This document shows positions 8,262-15,537 of a DNA stretch of 64,000 nucleotides, piece after piece; position 1 is the stretch's first letter; each line of letters begins with the position of its first letter. The notes below the pieces were generated by a model, which did no database searches, was not told the DNA's origin, and saw only the letters and a program-made list of their open reading frames with translations. The stretch covers positions 1 to 64,000 of the forward strand of contig JBMHDV010000023.1 of assembly GCA_049889215.1 (NCBI GenBank), in the 5' to 3' direction. Source of the stretch: UBA817 sp049889215 (lineage in GTDB: Bacteria > Margulisbacteria > Marinamargulisbacteria > UBA817). Position numbers and translations under genes: made by a program.

Positions 8262-10916
8262 TCATGATACAAACGGATTTGCCTTATTTTTATCAATGCC
8301 CAACGCATCGTAAATCGTTTTAAACTGCTTTTGATCCAAATCACCCTGACGGTGCAACTGCGTAATGGCTGCCAACACAATCATGGGCTCATCCACTTCA
8401 AAGAATGTACGTAAGTTTTCGCGAGTATCGCTACGGCCAAAGCCATCGGTACCCAAGGATAGTAACCCACCAGGAACCCATGGTGCAATCTGATCCGCCA
8501 CCATCTTCATGTTATCGGACACTGCAACAAAAGGGCCTGTCGCCGACGCTAAGGTATCTTGCAAAAATGAGTTCTTCACTTTTTTGGTTGGGTTAATCAA
8601 TCGTTCACGCTCAACCGCTAAGGTTTCTTCACGTAAGCGCTTGTAGTTGGTCACACACCAAATGGTGGACCCAATACCCAAGGATTCTAGTTTAAGCTGT
8701 GCTTTAACGGCTTCATTCACCAACGATCCACTTGCTAAAATATTTACATGATGTTGGTCACCTTTAACTGTCTTAAATGCATACATGCCCTTTAATATGC
8801 CTTCTTCAGCGCCGTTGGGCATTGCTGGCATGGCGTAGTTTTCGTTACCCAAGGTCAAATAATAATAAATGGCTTCATCGTCATGAAACATGCGCTTAAT
8901 ACCATCATTAATAATAGTAACAATTTCGTAACCAAACGCCGTATCGTACGCTTGTATGGTTGGAATTGAACTGCAAAGTAACAAGCTATGCCCATCTTGA
9001 TGCTGCAAGCCTTCGCCATTTAATGTTGTACGACCCGATGTTCCGCCACATAAAAAGCCACGGGTTCTCATATCTGCCGCTAGCCACGCCAAGTCGCCAA
9101 TACGCTGAAACCCAAACATCGAATAATAGATGTAAAATGGAATCATCACTTGGCCATGGGTCGAATAACTGGTCCCTGCCGCAATAAACGATGACATTGC
9201 ACCCGCCTCATTAATCCCTTCTTCTAAAATCTGGCCATTTTTCTCTTCTCGGTAATACAATAGCGATGCGCTATCCACAGGTTCATACAATTGCCCAAAT
9301 GGAGCATATATCCCATATTGACGAAACAAGGCTTCCATACCAAATGTACGGGCCTCATCAGGAATAATCGGAACAATCCGCTGACCAAAATCTTTATTAC
9401 GAAGTAAATCAGTTAAATACCGAACAAATGCCATGGTGGTTGATAACTGACGACCATCGGATCCAGCCAAATGCTTATCGATATTGCTTGGCAATGGGAT
9501 TGATTGAATTTGTTCTTTTCGTTCAGGTAAGAATCCTTTTAATTGGTTACGGCAATTTAATAAGTATTTTGCCGCATCAGAACTGGATTCAGGACGGAAA
9601 AATGGAGTTTCTACAATTTCTTCGTCATTAATAGGTACATTTAAACGATCCCTAAATTCACGCAGCTCTTTTTCGTTCATCTTTTTTTGTTGGTGAGAGA
9701 TATTTTTACCTTCACCAGCTTCACCCAAGCCATATCCTTTAACTGTTTTTGCTAAAATAACGGTTGGCTGTCCTTTATGATGAAACGCTTTGTGATACGC
9801 AGCATACACCTTTTTAGGGTCATGCCCACCACGTTTTAATGACTTAATTTGTTTATCCGTTAAATTGGCCGCCAAATCTTTAAGTTCAGGGTATTTTCCA
9901 AAAAAGTGCTTCCGAACATAGGCCCCAGATTCTACGGAGTACTTCTGAAACTCACCATCCACAACTTCGTCAAATCGCTTTAATAACGATGACTGTGCAT
10001 TGGAATACACCAATGGATCCCAATTGGAGCCCCACAATACCTTAATTGCATTCCAGCCAGCACCTAAAAACACCGACTCCAATTCTTGCACTATTTGGCC
10101 GTTTCCTCGAACCGGACCATCCAAACGTTGCAAGTTACAATTCACTACAAAAATAAGGTCCTCTAATTTTTCACGTGCAGCAATGGATAATGCGCCCAAT
10201 GTTTCAGGCTCATCCACTTCACCATCACCCACAAAACACCAGGTTTTAGGAATATGATCAATAATGCCACGTGCATGCAAATATTTATTAAAACGAGCCG
10301 TATAAATGGCCATAATCGGTCCCAACCCCATAGATACGGTTGGAAACTGCCAAAAATCTTTCATCAAATATGGGTGTGGATATGACGATAACCCACCATC
10401 AGCCGCTAGTTCTTGCCTAAAGTTATGTAGCTTATTTGCATCCAAACGATTTTCTAAATACGCACGAGCATAAATACCTGGGGACGCATGCCCTTGAAAA
10501 AAGATTTGATCACCTTTAAATTCACCATCATTGCCTCGAAAGAAATGATTAAAGCCGACTTCGTATAGTACAGCCGATGATGCAAAGGTAGAAATGTGGC
10601 CACCCAAACCATCGTGGTTTCGGTTGGCTGTAACCACCATGGCCATGGCGTTCCACTGCACAAAACTACGAATTTTAGTTTCAAGGTCGATATCACCTGG
10701 ATAATCAGGCTCATCCTCAGGTGAAATTGTGTTTTTATAGGGAGTGTTGATGCGACGCTGACTGGGTTGCCCCGATAATTCGCCCAACCGCCGTTGCATG
10801 GATTGAATCAACGCTTGCGCATCGTCAAAACCAGCATTCGAAAACACATAATCCAACGAATCAAAACAACGTTGCTCTTCAACATTTTTAACTACTTTTT
10901 GTTGCTTCTTAGACAT
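8262..10916 (-). CDS. aceE: Pyruvate dehydrogenase E1, homodimeric type
   Basis: An 884-aa thiamine-diphosphate-dependent enzyme that decarboxylates pyruvate and reductively acetylates the E2 lipoyl group. Recognisable regions are HISTFASSAVLYEVGFNHFF, split in the N-domain, the ThDP-binding GDGEVDEPETLGAL followed by NCNLQRLDGPVRGN, and the C-terminal transketolase-like half (GISEAG-like NEAGAMSSFIAAGTSYS). Length matches the single-chain AceE family rather than the alpha/beta type. The ATG at 10916 is preceded at 7 nt by TATAAT with no Shine-Dalgarno, so the operon mRNA is probably leaderless. Confidence 0.97.
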   Translation of the reverse strand: MSKKQQKVVKNVEEQRCFDSLDYVFSNAGFDDAQALIQSMQRRLGELSGQPSQRRINTPYKNTISPEDEPDYPGDIDLETKIRSFVQWNAMAMVVTANRNHDGLGGHISTFASSAVLYEVGFNHFFRGNDGEFKGDQIFFQGHASPGIYARAYLENRLDANKLHNFRQELAADGGLSSYPHPYLMKDFWQFPTVSMGLGPIMAIYTARFNKYLHARGIIDHIPKTWCFVGDGEVDEPETLGALSIAAREKLEDLIFVVNCNLQRLDGPVRGNGQIVQELESVFLGAGWNAIKVLWGSNWDPLVYSNAQSSLLKRFDEVVDGEFQKYSVESGAYVRKHFFGKYPELKDLAANLTDKQIKSLKRGGHDPKKVYAAYHKAFHHKGQPTVILAKTVKGYGLGEAGEGKNISHQQKKMNEKELREFRDRLNVPINDEEIVETPFFRPESSSDAAKYLLNCRNQLKGFLPERKEQIQSIPLPSNIDKHLAGSDGRQLSTTMAFVRYLTDLLRNKDFGQRIVPIIPDEARTFGMEALFRQYGIYAPFGQLYEPVDSASLLYYREEKNGQILEEGINEAGAMSSFIAAGTSYSTHGQVMIPFYIYYSMFGFQRIGDLAWLAADMRTRGFLCGGTSGRTTLNGEGLQHQDGHSLLLCSSIPTIQAYDTAFGYEIVTIINDGIKRMFHDDEAIYYYLTLGNENYAMPAMPNGAEEGILKGMYAFKTVKGDQHHVNILASGSLVNEAVKAQLKLESLGIGSTIWCVTNYKRLREETLAVERERLINPTKKVKNSFLQDTLASATGPFVAVSDNMKMVADQIAPWVPGGLLSLGTDGFGRSDTRENLRTFFEVDEPMIVLAAITQLHRQGDLDQKQFKTIYDALGIDKNKANPFVS

Positions 10917-10923
10917 GTACTTG

Positions 10924-10929
10924 ATTATA
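10924..10929 (-). promoter_or_regulatory. Consensus -10 (TATAAT) of the aceE-aceF-lpdA operon
   Basis: On the minus strand a perfect TATAAT ends 7 nt before the aceE ATG, placing the expected transcription start on the A of ATG. No good -35 is seen at 16-18 nt (TAGAGT at 17 nt), so an activator may be needed. Confidence 0.6.
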
Positions 10930-10979
10930 CCGATAAACCCTGCAAAACTCTACCTCAAACTTGCAATTCATAAAAATTC

Positions 10980-11495
10980 CTACAAATTGGTTGAAAGCCC
11001 AAAACGAATCTCATTCGAAATCAATGCCGCTGAATACGAATGACCCATGGTGTAATTTAAACTTGCCACCCCCATTGTAAGCCGCAATTGTGGTAACGCT
11101 TGATAATAGCCATCAATGTAGAATCCAATACCATTACTTGGTAACAATTGGGCGTCAAAATCACTAGCCAACACATGGTTCAATTGAACGCCAAAACCGT
11201 ACCCCATGCGTGGGGACACCTGGCGAATACCACCAATTTTTAGCACAAGCTCATCCAATACAATGCGACCGTTGTTTTGTGTTACTTGATAATAAAACGA
11301 TAATTGCAACGCTTTATGATTTTGGTATGGGTAATCATTAACTATCCCGACACCAAATGTTGTGGCCTGGTTTGGCACAGATGGGTTCCCTGGCATGCCC
11401 ATTGATAATTGGCCAATGCCCGTATGTAAGGATGCCGAAAATATGACATTCCCAAACAGCATTATCATCATTAATATGGTTTTGATCATCGTCAA
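10980..11495 (-). CDS. Small exported protein, possibly an outer-membrane beta-barrel
   Basis: A 171-aa protein with a signal peptide (MTMIKTILMMIMLFGNVIFSASL; cleavage predicted near residue 20). The mature part is rich in alternating hydrophobic/polar strands with many Gly, Tyr and Asn (for example YGFGVQLNHVL, GIGFYIDGYYQAL, LRLTMGVASLNYTMG), as in small outer-membrane barrels. A good Shine-Dalgarno (TGGAGG) precedes the ATG. I do not recognise the family. It lies between the metallophosphoesterase gene and aceE on the same strand. Confidence 0.6.
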   Translation of the reverse strand: MTMIKTILMMIMLFGNVIFSASLHTGIGQLSMGMPGNPSVPNQATTFGVGIVNDYPYQNHKALQLSFYYQVTQNNGRIVLDELVLKIGGIRQVSPRMGYGFGVQLNHVLASDFDAQLLPSNGIGFYIDGYYQALPQLRLTMGVASLNYTMGHSYSAALISNEIRFGLSTNL

Positions 11496-11536
11496 CCTCC
11501 AGTCATTATCGACCGGTTGACGCCCACAATTTCAGC

Positions 11537-12583
11537 TTATTTTGGGGTTAATTCCAATATCACAATTTCGTTACTGGACCCAATGCGAATACGAGGGCCC
11601 CAGCAACCAGCACCTGAGCTTACATAACAATTGGAATCCAAATGCCGATACAGCCCATAATAAAACTTAAATTGCAGCTGCACCAACCAATGAAACGGCA
11701 TCATTTGCCCCGCATGCGTATGCCCAGACAAGGCCAAATCAACCGAGCCCGCCACCATTGGCCACAGTTGCGGTTTATGCACCATCAAAATGGAATAGGC
11801 ATCCCCCAAAGGCAAGCCATCCAATGTTGCCAATTGGGTCGCCGGAGCTTGGGCATCGCTTAGCCCGACCAATTGCAACTCCCCCAAACGGCGAACGTCG
11901 TTGTAAATCACATCAACACCAATATCGGCCAACTGCGCGATTTTTGCTTGCGCATCTTTTAAGTAATATTCATGATTGCCAGTCACAAAAAAAACAGGAA
12001 CAGGACTATGTTTAAATTGAGTGATTTGATGGATATCAATGCCACTATTATCAATAAGATCACCGCCAATTAAAATTGCAGTCACATCCTGCTCTTTAAT
12101 TTCAGCCATGATTCGATCCAAATAAGATACCGGTTGGGACCCAATATGAACATCACTAATAAAGGCCAGACGATGAGATGTTGTGAGTTTGTTGGATGCC
12201 AAGTGCAATGGCACCAAGCGAATTTGGCGACCCTGCCACGCACCATACGCCAATAAAGTTATCAATACCACTGGCATCAACACCGTAACCGGCACAACCA
12301 TAAACTGTTCAAGAATCACAAACACAAGCGATACCAGCCCCCCATAAAAGCCAGCGGCCATGCCAAAAAACACAAACCACTTAAGCGGACGAAACGTAAT
12401 TTTTGTTTGCAAATACAATTGAATGCACACCGCCACAGCAACCACACCAGCCAAAATTTTCCCGTAACCAACATGAACATTTAGGTGAGTAACGTAATAA
12501 ACCAAAGGCAAGACATACAGCAGCGCTGCCATACCGAGCGTTACCAGAAAAAAAACAAACTGCCGAAGCCATATTCTAGCCAT
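11537..12583 (-). CDS. Membrane-anchored metallophosphoesterase (YaeI-like)
   Basis: The N-terminal third holds about four membrane helices (FFLVTLGMAALLYVLPLVYYV and following). The C-terminal domain is a calcineurin-like phosphoesterase with the full metal-ligand series: ISDVHIGS, GGDLIDN, TGNHEYY, MVHKPQ and LSGHTHAGQ. This layout matches YaeI/YkuE-type phosphodiesterases acting at the membrane face, some of which hydrolyse UDP-diacylglucosamine or phosphodiesters in lipids. I start it at the ATG whose A is 12583 because an extended -10 (TGCCATAAT) ends 6 nt upstream. The longer frame (to 12616) would add 11 residues that do not look like a normal N-terminus. Confidence 0.85.
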   Translation of the reverse strand: MARIWLRQFVFFLVTLGMAALLYVLPLVYYVTHLNVHVGYGKILAGVVAVAVCIQLYLQTKITFRPLKWFVFFGMAAGFYGGLVSLVFVILEQFMVVPVTVLMPVVLITLLAYGAWQGRQIRLVPLHLASNKLTTSHRLAFISDVHIGSQPVSYLDRIMAEIKEQDVTAILIGGDLIDNSGIDIHQITQFKHSPVPVFFVTGNHEYYLKDAQAKIAQLADIGVDVIYNDVRRLGELQLVGLSDAQAPATQLATLDGLPLGDAYSILMVHKPQLWPMVAGSVDLALSGHTHAGQMMPFHWLVQLQFKFYYGLYRHLDSNCYVSSGAGCWGPRIRIGSSNEIVILELTPK

Positions 12584-12589
12584 GGTTAA

Positions 12590-12595
12590 ATTATG
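12590..12595 (-). promoter_or_regulatory. Extended -10 of the metallophosphoesterase gene
   Basis: On the minus strand CATAAT with an upstream TGC (TGCCATAAT) ends 6 nt before the ATG at 12583, indicating a leaderless transcript. Confidence 0.5.
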
Positions 12596-12625
12596 GCAAA
12601 AAAAAATGCAATACACACATAAAAA

Positions 12626-12649
12626 TGTTTAATCTTAGCAAAATAAGGG
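12626..12649 (+). promoter_or_regulatory. Bipartite element TGTTTAA-N10-ATAAGGG (copy 1)
   Basis: TGTTTAA, exactly ten bases, then ATAAGGG (a variant of AACTGGG). It is one of eight related copies in the window. The first downstream ATG (12687) lies 37 nt after the GGG. The GGG half is divergent in this copy, so its activity is less certain. Confidence 0.45.
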
Positions 12650-12686
12650 AACGTATTACTGAGGATTACCTCACTGAGAGACCGTT

Positions 12687-12764
12687 ATGCAAAAAAGTAA
12701 CCCAACAACAAATTATACGATTCGCCACACAATGCCTGTGGCCGGTAAGGAAATGCAATCATGA
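12687..12764 (+). CDS. 25-codon upstream ORF overlapping the 199-aa gene
   Basis: ATG at 12687 opens a frame of 25 codons (MQKSNPTTNYTIRHTMPVAG...) ending with a TGA that overlaps the next gene's ATG (ATGA at 12761-12764). Its first codons resemble those of the 147-aa gene at 18194 (MQKSKPTN) at both DNA and protein level. It could be a leader peptide that couples translation, or the surviving 5' end of a paralogue of the LQANE-motif family. It lies at the same 37-38 nt distance from the TGTTTAA/GGG element as the true starts of the paralogues. Confidence 0.4.
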   Translation: MQKSNPTTNYTIRHTMPVAGKEMQS

Positions 12765-13360
12765 AATTTGGACTTAATAGAACCACTACATTTCAAAATT
12801 TAACGGGGGTACAAAAAAAAAGTACAAGGACAGCTCAAAAAACACTATCCAATCAACAAAGAGGAGAATTAAAAAAAGCTATGAATGCATTAGCTAAATT
12901 AGTAAAAAAAGATGGTGATGGTGATTTTGGAAGGCAATGCTCTAATCTAAGTAACTTGATTAGCGGAATTAACACTGGAGGGGGAGAAACGTTTAGTACG
13001 GAAGAAAAACAAGCACTGCAAAAAGACTTAATGAATTTGGTAGGCAAGGAAAAAAGAGATAAAAGCAACCCAGAAGAATTAAAAAAATTCATGCAAATAG
13101 AAAAAGCAATTAATGATGGATTCAGTACGGTAAAAGATGCTAGTGGTAACGTTTCATCTGGAGATAACAACAAATTTAAAGGTATTGGAAAAGAGGCTGC
13201 AGGAATCAGAGCAAGTGGCAATAAAAAATTTAACCCAAAACAAAAAACACATAACGCAAGAGGCCGTCACACAAAGGTTAGGCTTTTAAGACAAGAAAAG
13301 AAAAGCGCAATAATGGCAGTTTGCATGAGTGTATGCAAATGGGCAAGTGGTAATTCATAA
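12761..13360 (+). CDS. Lys-rich ORFan protein, 199 aa
   Basis: I do not recognise the family. The protein is basic and mostly polar or helical, with no signal peptide or membrane segment. It contains a charged central region (about residues 30-120) with a GDGDFG turn and a Lys/Arg-rich tail with two nearby cysteines (MAVCMSVCKW). Its start overlaps the stop of a 25-codon ORF (ATGA) and its stop overlaps the next gene's start (TAATG). It is therefore locked in one operon with the LQANE-family gene at 13360, the arrangement expected of a cargo-chaperone or toxin-antidote pair. That pairing is inference only. Confidence 0.55.
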   Translation: MKFGLNRTTTFQNLTGVQKKSTRTAQKTLSNQQRGELKKAMNALAKLVKKDGDGDFGRQCSNLSNLISGINTGGGETFSTEEKQALQKDLMNLVGKEKRDKSNPEELKKFMQIEKAINDGFSTVKDASGNVSSGDNNKFKGIGKEAAGIRASGNKKFNPKQKTHNARGRHTKVRLLRQEKKSAIMAVCMSVCKWASGNS

Positions 13361-13803
13361 TGAATCAATCAACGAATATCGATATCAATCAATTACAGGC
13401 CAAGGAACGGGCAATATCAAGCCAAACAACCCAAGCATCTTCACACGGCGGTACCCAATTACTAAACGCGACAGCTGACGGACAAGCCACCAGCAAAGAA
13501 GTCCAGGCCATTATTAACGAGATTCTTTCGACGTTCGAAGAATCACCCCCCATCGAATTTACAAGCGTTAATGACGCTCCCATGAACTTCAAATTGCGAT
13601 TATCAAAAAGTAGCATCCAACTTTTATTAAAAAAAGACGGCAAACAATTAAATTATCAGTTTGCAATTCAAACAACAGTATTTAAAGTCAATGGCAAAGA
13701 GGCCGACGCTTCGAAGGTCAATGATTTTCTAAAACGACTCAGCAAAATATTTGGCTTAATTGGTGACAATAAGGCCACATATAGTGCCATTGAAAATGTT
13801 TAA
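13360..13803 (+). CDS. LQANE-motif family protein A1, 147 aa
   Basis: First of four paralogues in 13.3-18.7 kb. The N-terminus MNQSTNIDINQLQAKERAIS carries the shared motif (NI-x-LQ-x-x-E-x-R). Then comes a helix (TSKEVQAIINEILSTFEE), a strand-rich core (FKLRLSKSSIQLLLKKDG, YQFAIQ) and a C-terminal unit FKVNGKEAD...FGLIGDNKATY. The closest relative is the protein at 18194 (FKIDGKEAD...MVGNNQATY). The helix-strand-strand-strand-helix pattern and size recall class I secretion chaperones, but I cannot confirm a fold. It overlaps the previous gene by one base, and its stop codon lies within the next TGTTTAA element. Confidence 0.6.
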   Translation: MNQSTNIDINQLQAKERAISSQTTQASSHGGTQLLNATADGQATSKEVQAIINEILSTFEESPPIEFTSVNDAPMNFKLRLSKSSIQLLLKKDGKQLNYQFAIQTTVFKVNGKEADASKVNDFLKRLSKIFGLIGDNKATYSAIENV

Positions 13804-13820
13804 TCTTTTCAAAAACTGGG
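13797..13820 (+). promoter_or_regulatory. Bipartite element TGTTTAA-N10-AACTGGG (copy 2)
   Basis: An exact match to the consensus with ten intervening bases. It overlaps the stop codon of the 147-aa gene and ends 38 nt before the ATG of the 150-aa paralogue at 13859. Confidence 0.65.
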
Positions 13821-14202
13821 AATTACATATCGAATCTTATTAACTAAGAAGTAGAAAAATGAAAAATAACAACATAAACATTGCCAAACTTCAGGCCAAC
13901 GAAAACCGTAAAACCCAAAAAACAGGGCTTCAAAAGCCGGCCAACAAATCCCAATCTGGAGCACCAACGAAGGATCAAACCACATTAACCGTTACACAAA
14001 TAAAACAAATTCAACAGCATTACACGAGCATAATAAAGCCGAACATGGAAAGCTATACAGTTAGCAATAAAGGAAAGGTTGCTGAAAATAAACATTACGT
14101 TTGTCATGTGAATAGAAAAACAATCACATTAACATTACAACACCCCCAAAAGAAGGTTATCGAGTACACATTTAGCAATGGCACCCTTAAAGTGAACGGT
14201 AA
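13814..14202 (+). repeat. Duplicated block, copy 1 (near-identical to 15019-15416)
   Basis: From the AACTGGG box through about two thirds of the 150-aa gene, the DNA is nearly identical to 15019-15416. The differences are a small insertion near the 5' end of the second gene and a few substitutions. Identity stops abruptly after the LKVNG codons, so the two genes have different C-termini. This looks like a recent duplication followed by tail replacement or divergence. Confidence 0.85.
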
Positions 14203-14311
14203 GCAAAAAAAAGCAAATGCCGTAACTAAGTTGATTGGACTCATCCAAACCATTGGTAAGGATATCACCAATAAAACGGCCATTGTTTACCAAAAGGACA
14301 AAGCGGAGTAA
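13859..14311 (+). CDS. LQANE-motif family protein B1, 150 aa
   Basis: The N-terminus MKNNNINIAKLQANENRKTQ carries the family motif. A Lys/Ser/Pro-rich linker (about residues 20-45) leads to a helix (TVTQIKQIQQHY), a strand-rich core (YTVSNKGKVAENKHYVCHV, ITLTLQHP, IEYTFSNGTLKVNGK) and a C-terminal helix and strand (TNKTAIVYQKDK). It is a near-twin of the protein at 15064 up to LKVNG. No enzyme motif, signal peptide or membrane helix is visible. It sits under its own TGTTTAA/AACTGGG element. Confidence 0.6.
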   Translation: MKNNNINIAKLQANENRKTQKTGLQKPANKSQSGAPTKDQTTLTVTQIKQIQQHYTSIIKPNMESYTVSNKGKVAENKHYVCHVNRKTITLTLQHPQKKVIEYTFSNGTLKVNGKQKKANAVTKLIGLIQTIGKDITNKTAIVYQKDKAE

Positions 14312-14354
14312 CTTACCCAATCAATAAAACCATCCAACAATTAAGTAAATTTGA

Positions 14355-14378
14355 AGTTTATCCTAAACAAAAGATGGG
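14355..14378 (+). promoter_or_regulatory. Bipartite element, weak copy AGTTTAT-N10-AGATGGG (copy 3)
   Basis: It keeps the ten-base spacer and the TGGGAATA core (CAAAAGATGGGAATA, compared with CAAAAACTGGGAATA in copy 6), but the upstream half is imperfect and the ATG follows after only 11 nt. This is the weakest of the eight. Confidence 0.3.
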
Positions 14379-14389
14379 AATAAATAAAT

Positions 14390-14713
14390 ATGAACGTTAG
14401 AAACAATCCATTTTCTGGAATTAGTCATTCAAATTCAAGAGGCCCTCAATTTGAAAACCCATTTGGTCAACGAGCAAATAACACATTTGCAAGTGGAGTT
14501 AATCAAGCATTTTCAAGTAATTGTTTTAAAGTTACTACTCCAGATGATAATAATTCTCAATGGGGAACCTTTGGAGGAGAACAAGTTTTGATAGAGATTG
14601 ATCATAGCTCCGAACAGAGTCAGAATATTGTAGATGAGGGAGGTTTCGGATTTGTAAATAACGACGATGAGATCATCGGCGGGTTTGGATCAGAAGACAA
14701 CAGGTTTCCTTAA
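14390..14713 (+). CDS. ORFan protein, 107 aa, Asn/Gly/Phe-rich, acidic C-terminus
   Basis: I do not recognise the family. The sequence is rich in Asn, Ser, Gly and Phe in its first half (MNVRNNPFSGISHSNSRG, NPFGQRANNTF). The second half is acidic (LIEIDHSSEQS, DEGGFGFVNNDDEIIGGFG). Low complexity and lack of a signal peptide suggest a disordered protein, possibly cargo. It lies between the two near-identical B-type paralogues. Confidence 0.5.
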   Translation: MNVRNNPFSGISHSNSRGPQFENPFGQRANNTFASGVNQAFSSNCFKVTTPDDNNSQWGTFGGEQVLIEIDHSSEQSQNIVDEGGFGFVNNDDEIIGGFGSEDNRFP

Positions 14714-14718
14714 AAAAC

Positions 14719-14918
14719 ATGGAAATAACACAAAGTATTACTATTGCAAAACGGTTAGCAGAAGACGCTTTAAATAATAAAGAATGTAAATGCAAAGAAG
14801 ATTTTGAAGAGTATGTAACAAAATCCCAATCAAAATCAAAATTGATACAAATATAATTGATCAAACAAAAGAATATTTTAATGAAAAAAATAAGCAAAAC
14901 TTAAAATTAAGATTTTAA
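14719..14918 (+). pseudogene. Frameshifted remnant related to the fragment at 17921-18118
   Basis: An ATG at 14719 opens 45 codons (MEITQSITIAKRLAEDALN...) to a TAA at 14854. Shifting frame near codon 39 restores a continuing reading (IIDQTKEYFNEKNKQNLKLRF) to a TAA at 14916. The composite resembles the remnant at 17921-18118 (LIANNLANTAIQEG... LKQVFDKFNKKLNEKLKRQSN) in length, in its LAxxA helix and in its Lys-rich tail. Both are followed closely by the same 38-bp block with the TGTTTAA element. The match is by eye and modest. Confidence 0.4.
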
Positions 14919-14990
14919 AGAGCTAATTTCGTAGATTAAAAATAAAGCGAATGTATTTCAAAAAGCAGTTGAAATACAACCAATTAAACG

Positions 14991-15028
14991 ATTGCACCCC
15001 ATGTTTAAAACAATCAAAAACTGGGAAT
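14991..15028 (+). repeat. 38-bp identical block, copy 1 (with 18122-18159)
   Basis: The 38 bp starting ATTGCACCCCATGTTTAAAA are identical to 18122-18159. The block contains the whole TGTTTAA-N10-AACTGGG element. It sits at the left boundary of the gene at 15064, while its partner precedes the gene at 18194, so it marks the edge of a repeated cassette. Confidence 0.8.
15002..15025 (+). promoter_or_regulatory. Bipartite element TGTTTAA-N10-AACTGGG (copy 4)
   Basis: An exact match. The GGG ends 38 nt before the ATG at 15064, the same distance as in copy 2. Confidence 0.65.
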
Positions 15029-15416
15029 TACATATCGAATCTTAATAACCAAGAAGTAGAAAAATGCAAAATAATAACCAAAACAACATAAACATTGCCA
15101 AACTTCAGGCCAACGAAAACCGTAAAACCCAAAAAACAGGGCTTCAAAAGCCGGCCAACAAATCCCAATCTGGAGCACCAACGAAGGATCGAACCACATT
15201 AACCGTTTCACAAATAAAACAAATTCAACAGCATTACACGAGCATAATAAAGCCGAACATGGAAAGCTATACAGTTAGCAATAAAGGAAAGGTTGCTGAA
15301 AATAAACATTACGTTTGTCATGTTAATAGAAAAACAATCACATTAACATTACAACACCCCCAAAAAAAGGTAATCGAGTACACATTTAGCAATGGTACCC
15401 TTAAAGTGAACGGTAA
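15019..15416 (+). repeat. Duplicated block, copy 2 (near-identical to 13814-14202)
   Basis: See the first copy. The two blocks differ by a small in-frame insertion after the ATG (MQNNNQNNINIA against MKNNNINIA) and scattered substitutions. Confidence 0.85.
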
Positions 15417-15525
15417 CGTGAAGAGCGCAAAGGCTGTTGCAGAACTTATAAAGTTAATTCAGCATATTGGCGGCGATATAGCCAAAAAAAAAGCAGTAGT
15501 CTACGAGAAAGAACGCGAAGGATAA
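15064..15525 (+). CDS. LQANE-motif family protein B2, 153 aa
   Basis: A near-twin of the 150-aa protein at 13859. The N-terminus MQNNNQNNINIAKLQANENR and the core are almost the same, but the last 40 or so residues differ (SAKAVAELIKLIQHIGGDIAKKKAVVYEKE against KANAVTKLIGLIQTIGKDI...). The tail keeps the helix plus AVVY strand layout. It ends 12 nt from the convergent 762-aa gene, so it may be functionally paired with it. No known domain is visible. Confidence 0.6.
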   Translation: MQNNNQNNINIAKLQANENRKTQKTGLQKPANKSQSGAPTKDRTTLTVSQIKQIQQHYTSIIKPNMESYTVSNKGKVAENKHYVCHVNRKTITLTLQHPQKKVIEYTFSNGTLKVNGNVKSAKAVAELIKLIQHIGGDIAKKKAVVYEKEREG

Positions 15526-15537
15526 TTAGTGTTTAGA

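Noticed and set aside
14673..14897. A 74-codon minus-strand frame in the ORFan island
   Set aside because: Hydrophobic, Phe-rich translation of A-rich plus-strand DNA; the plus strand carries a better remnant gene.
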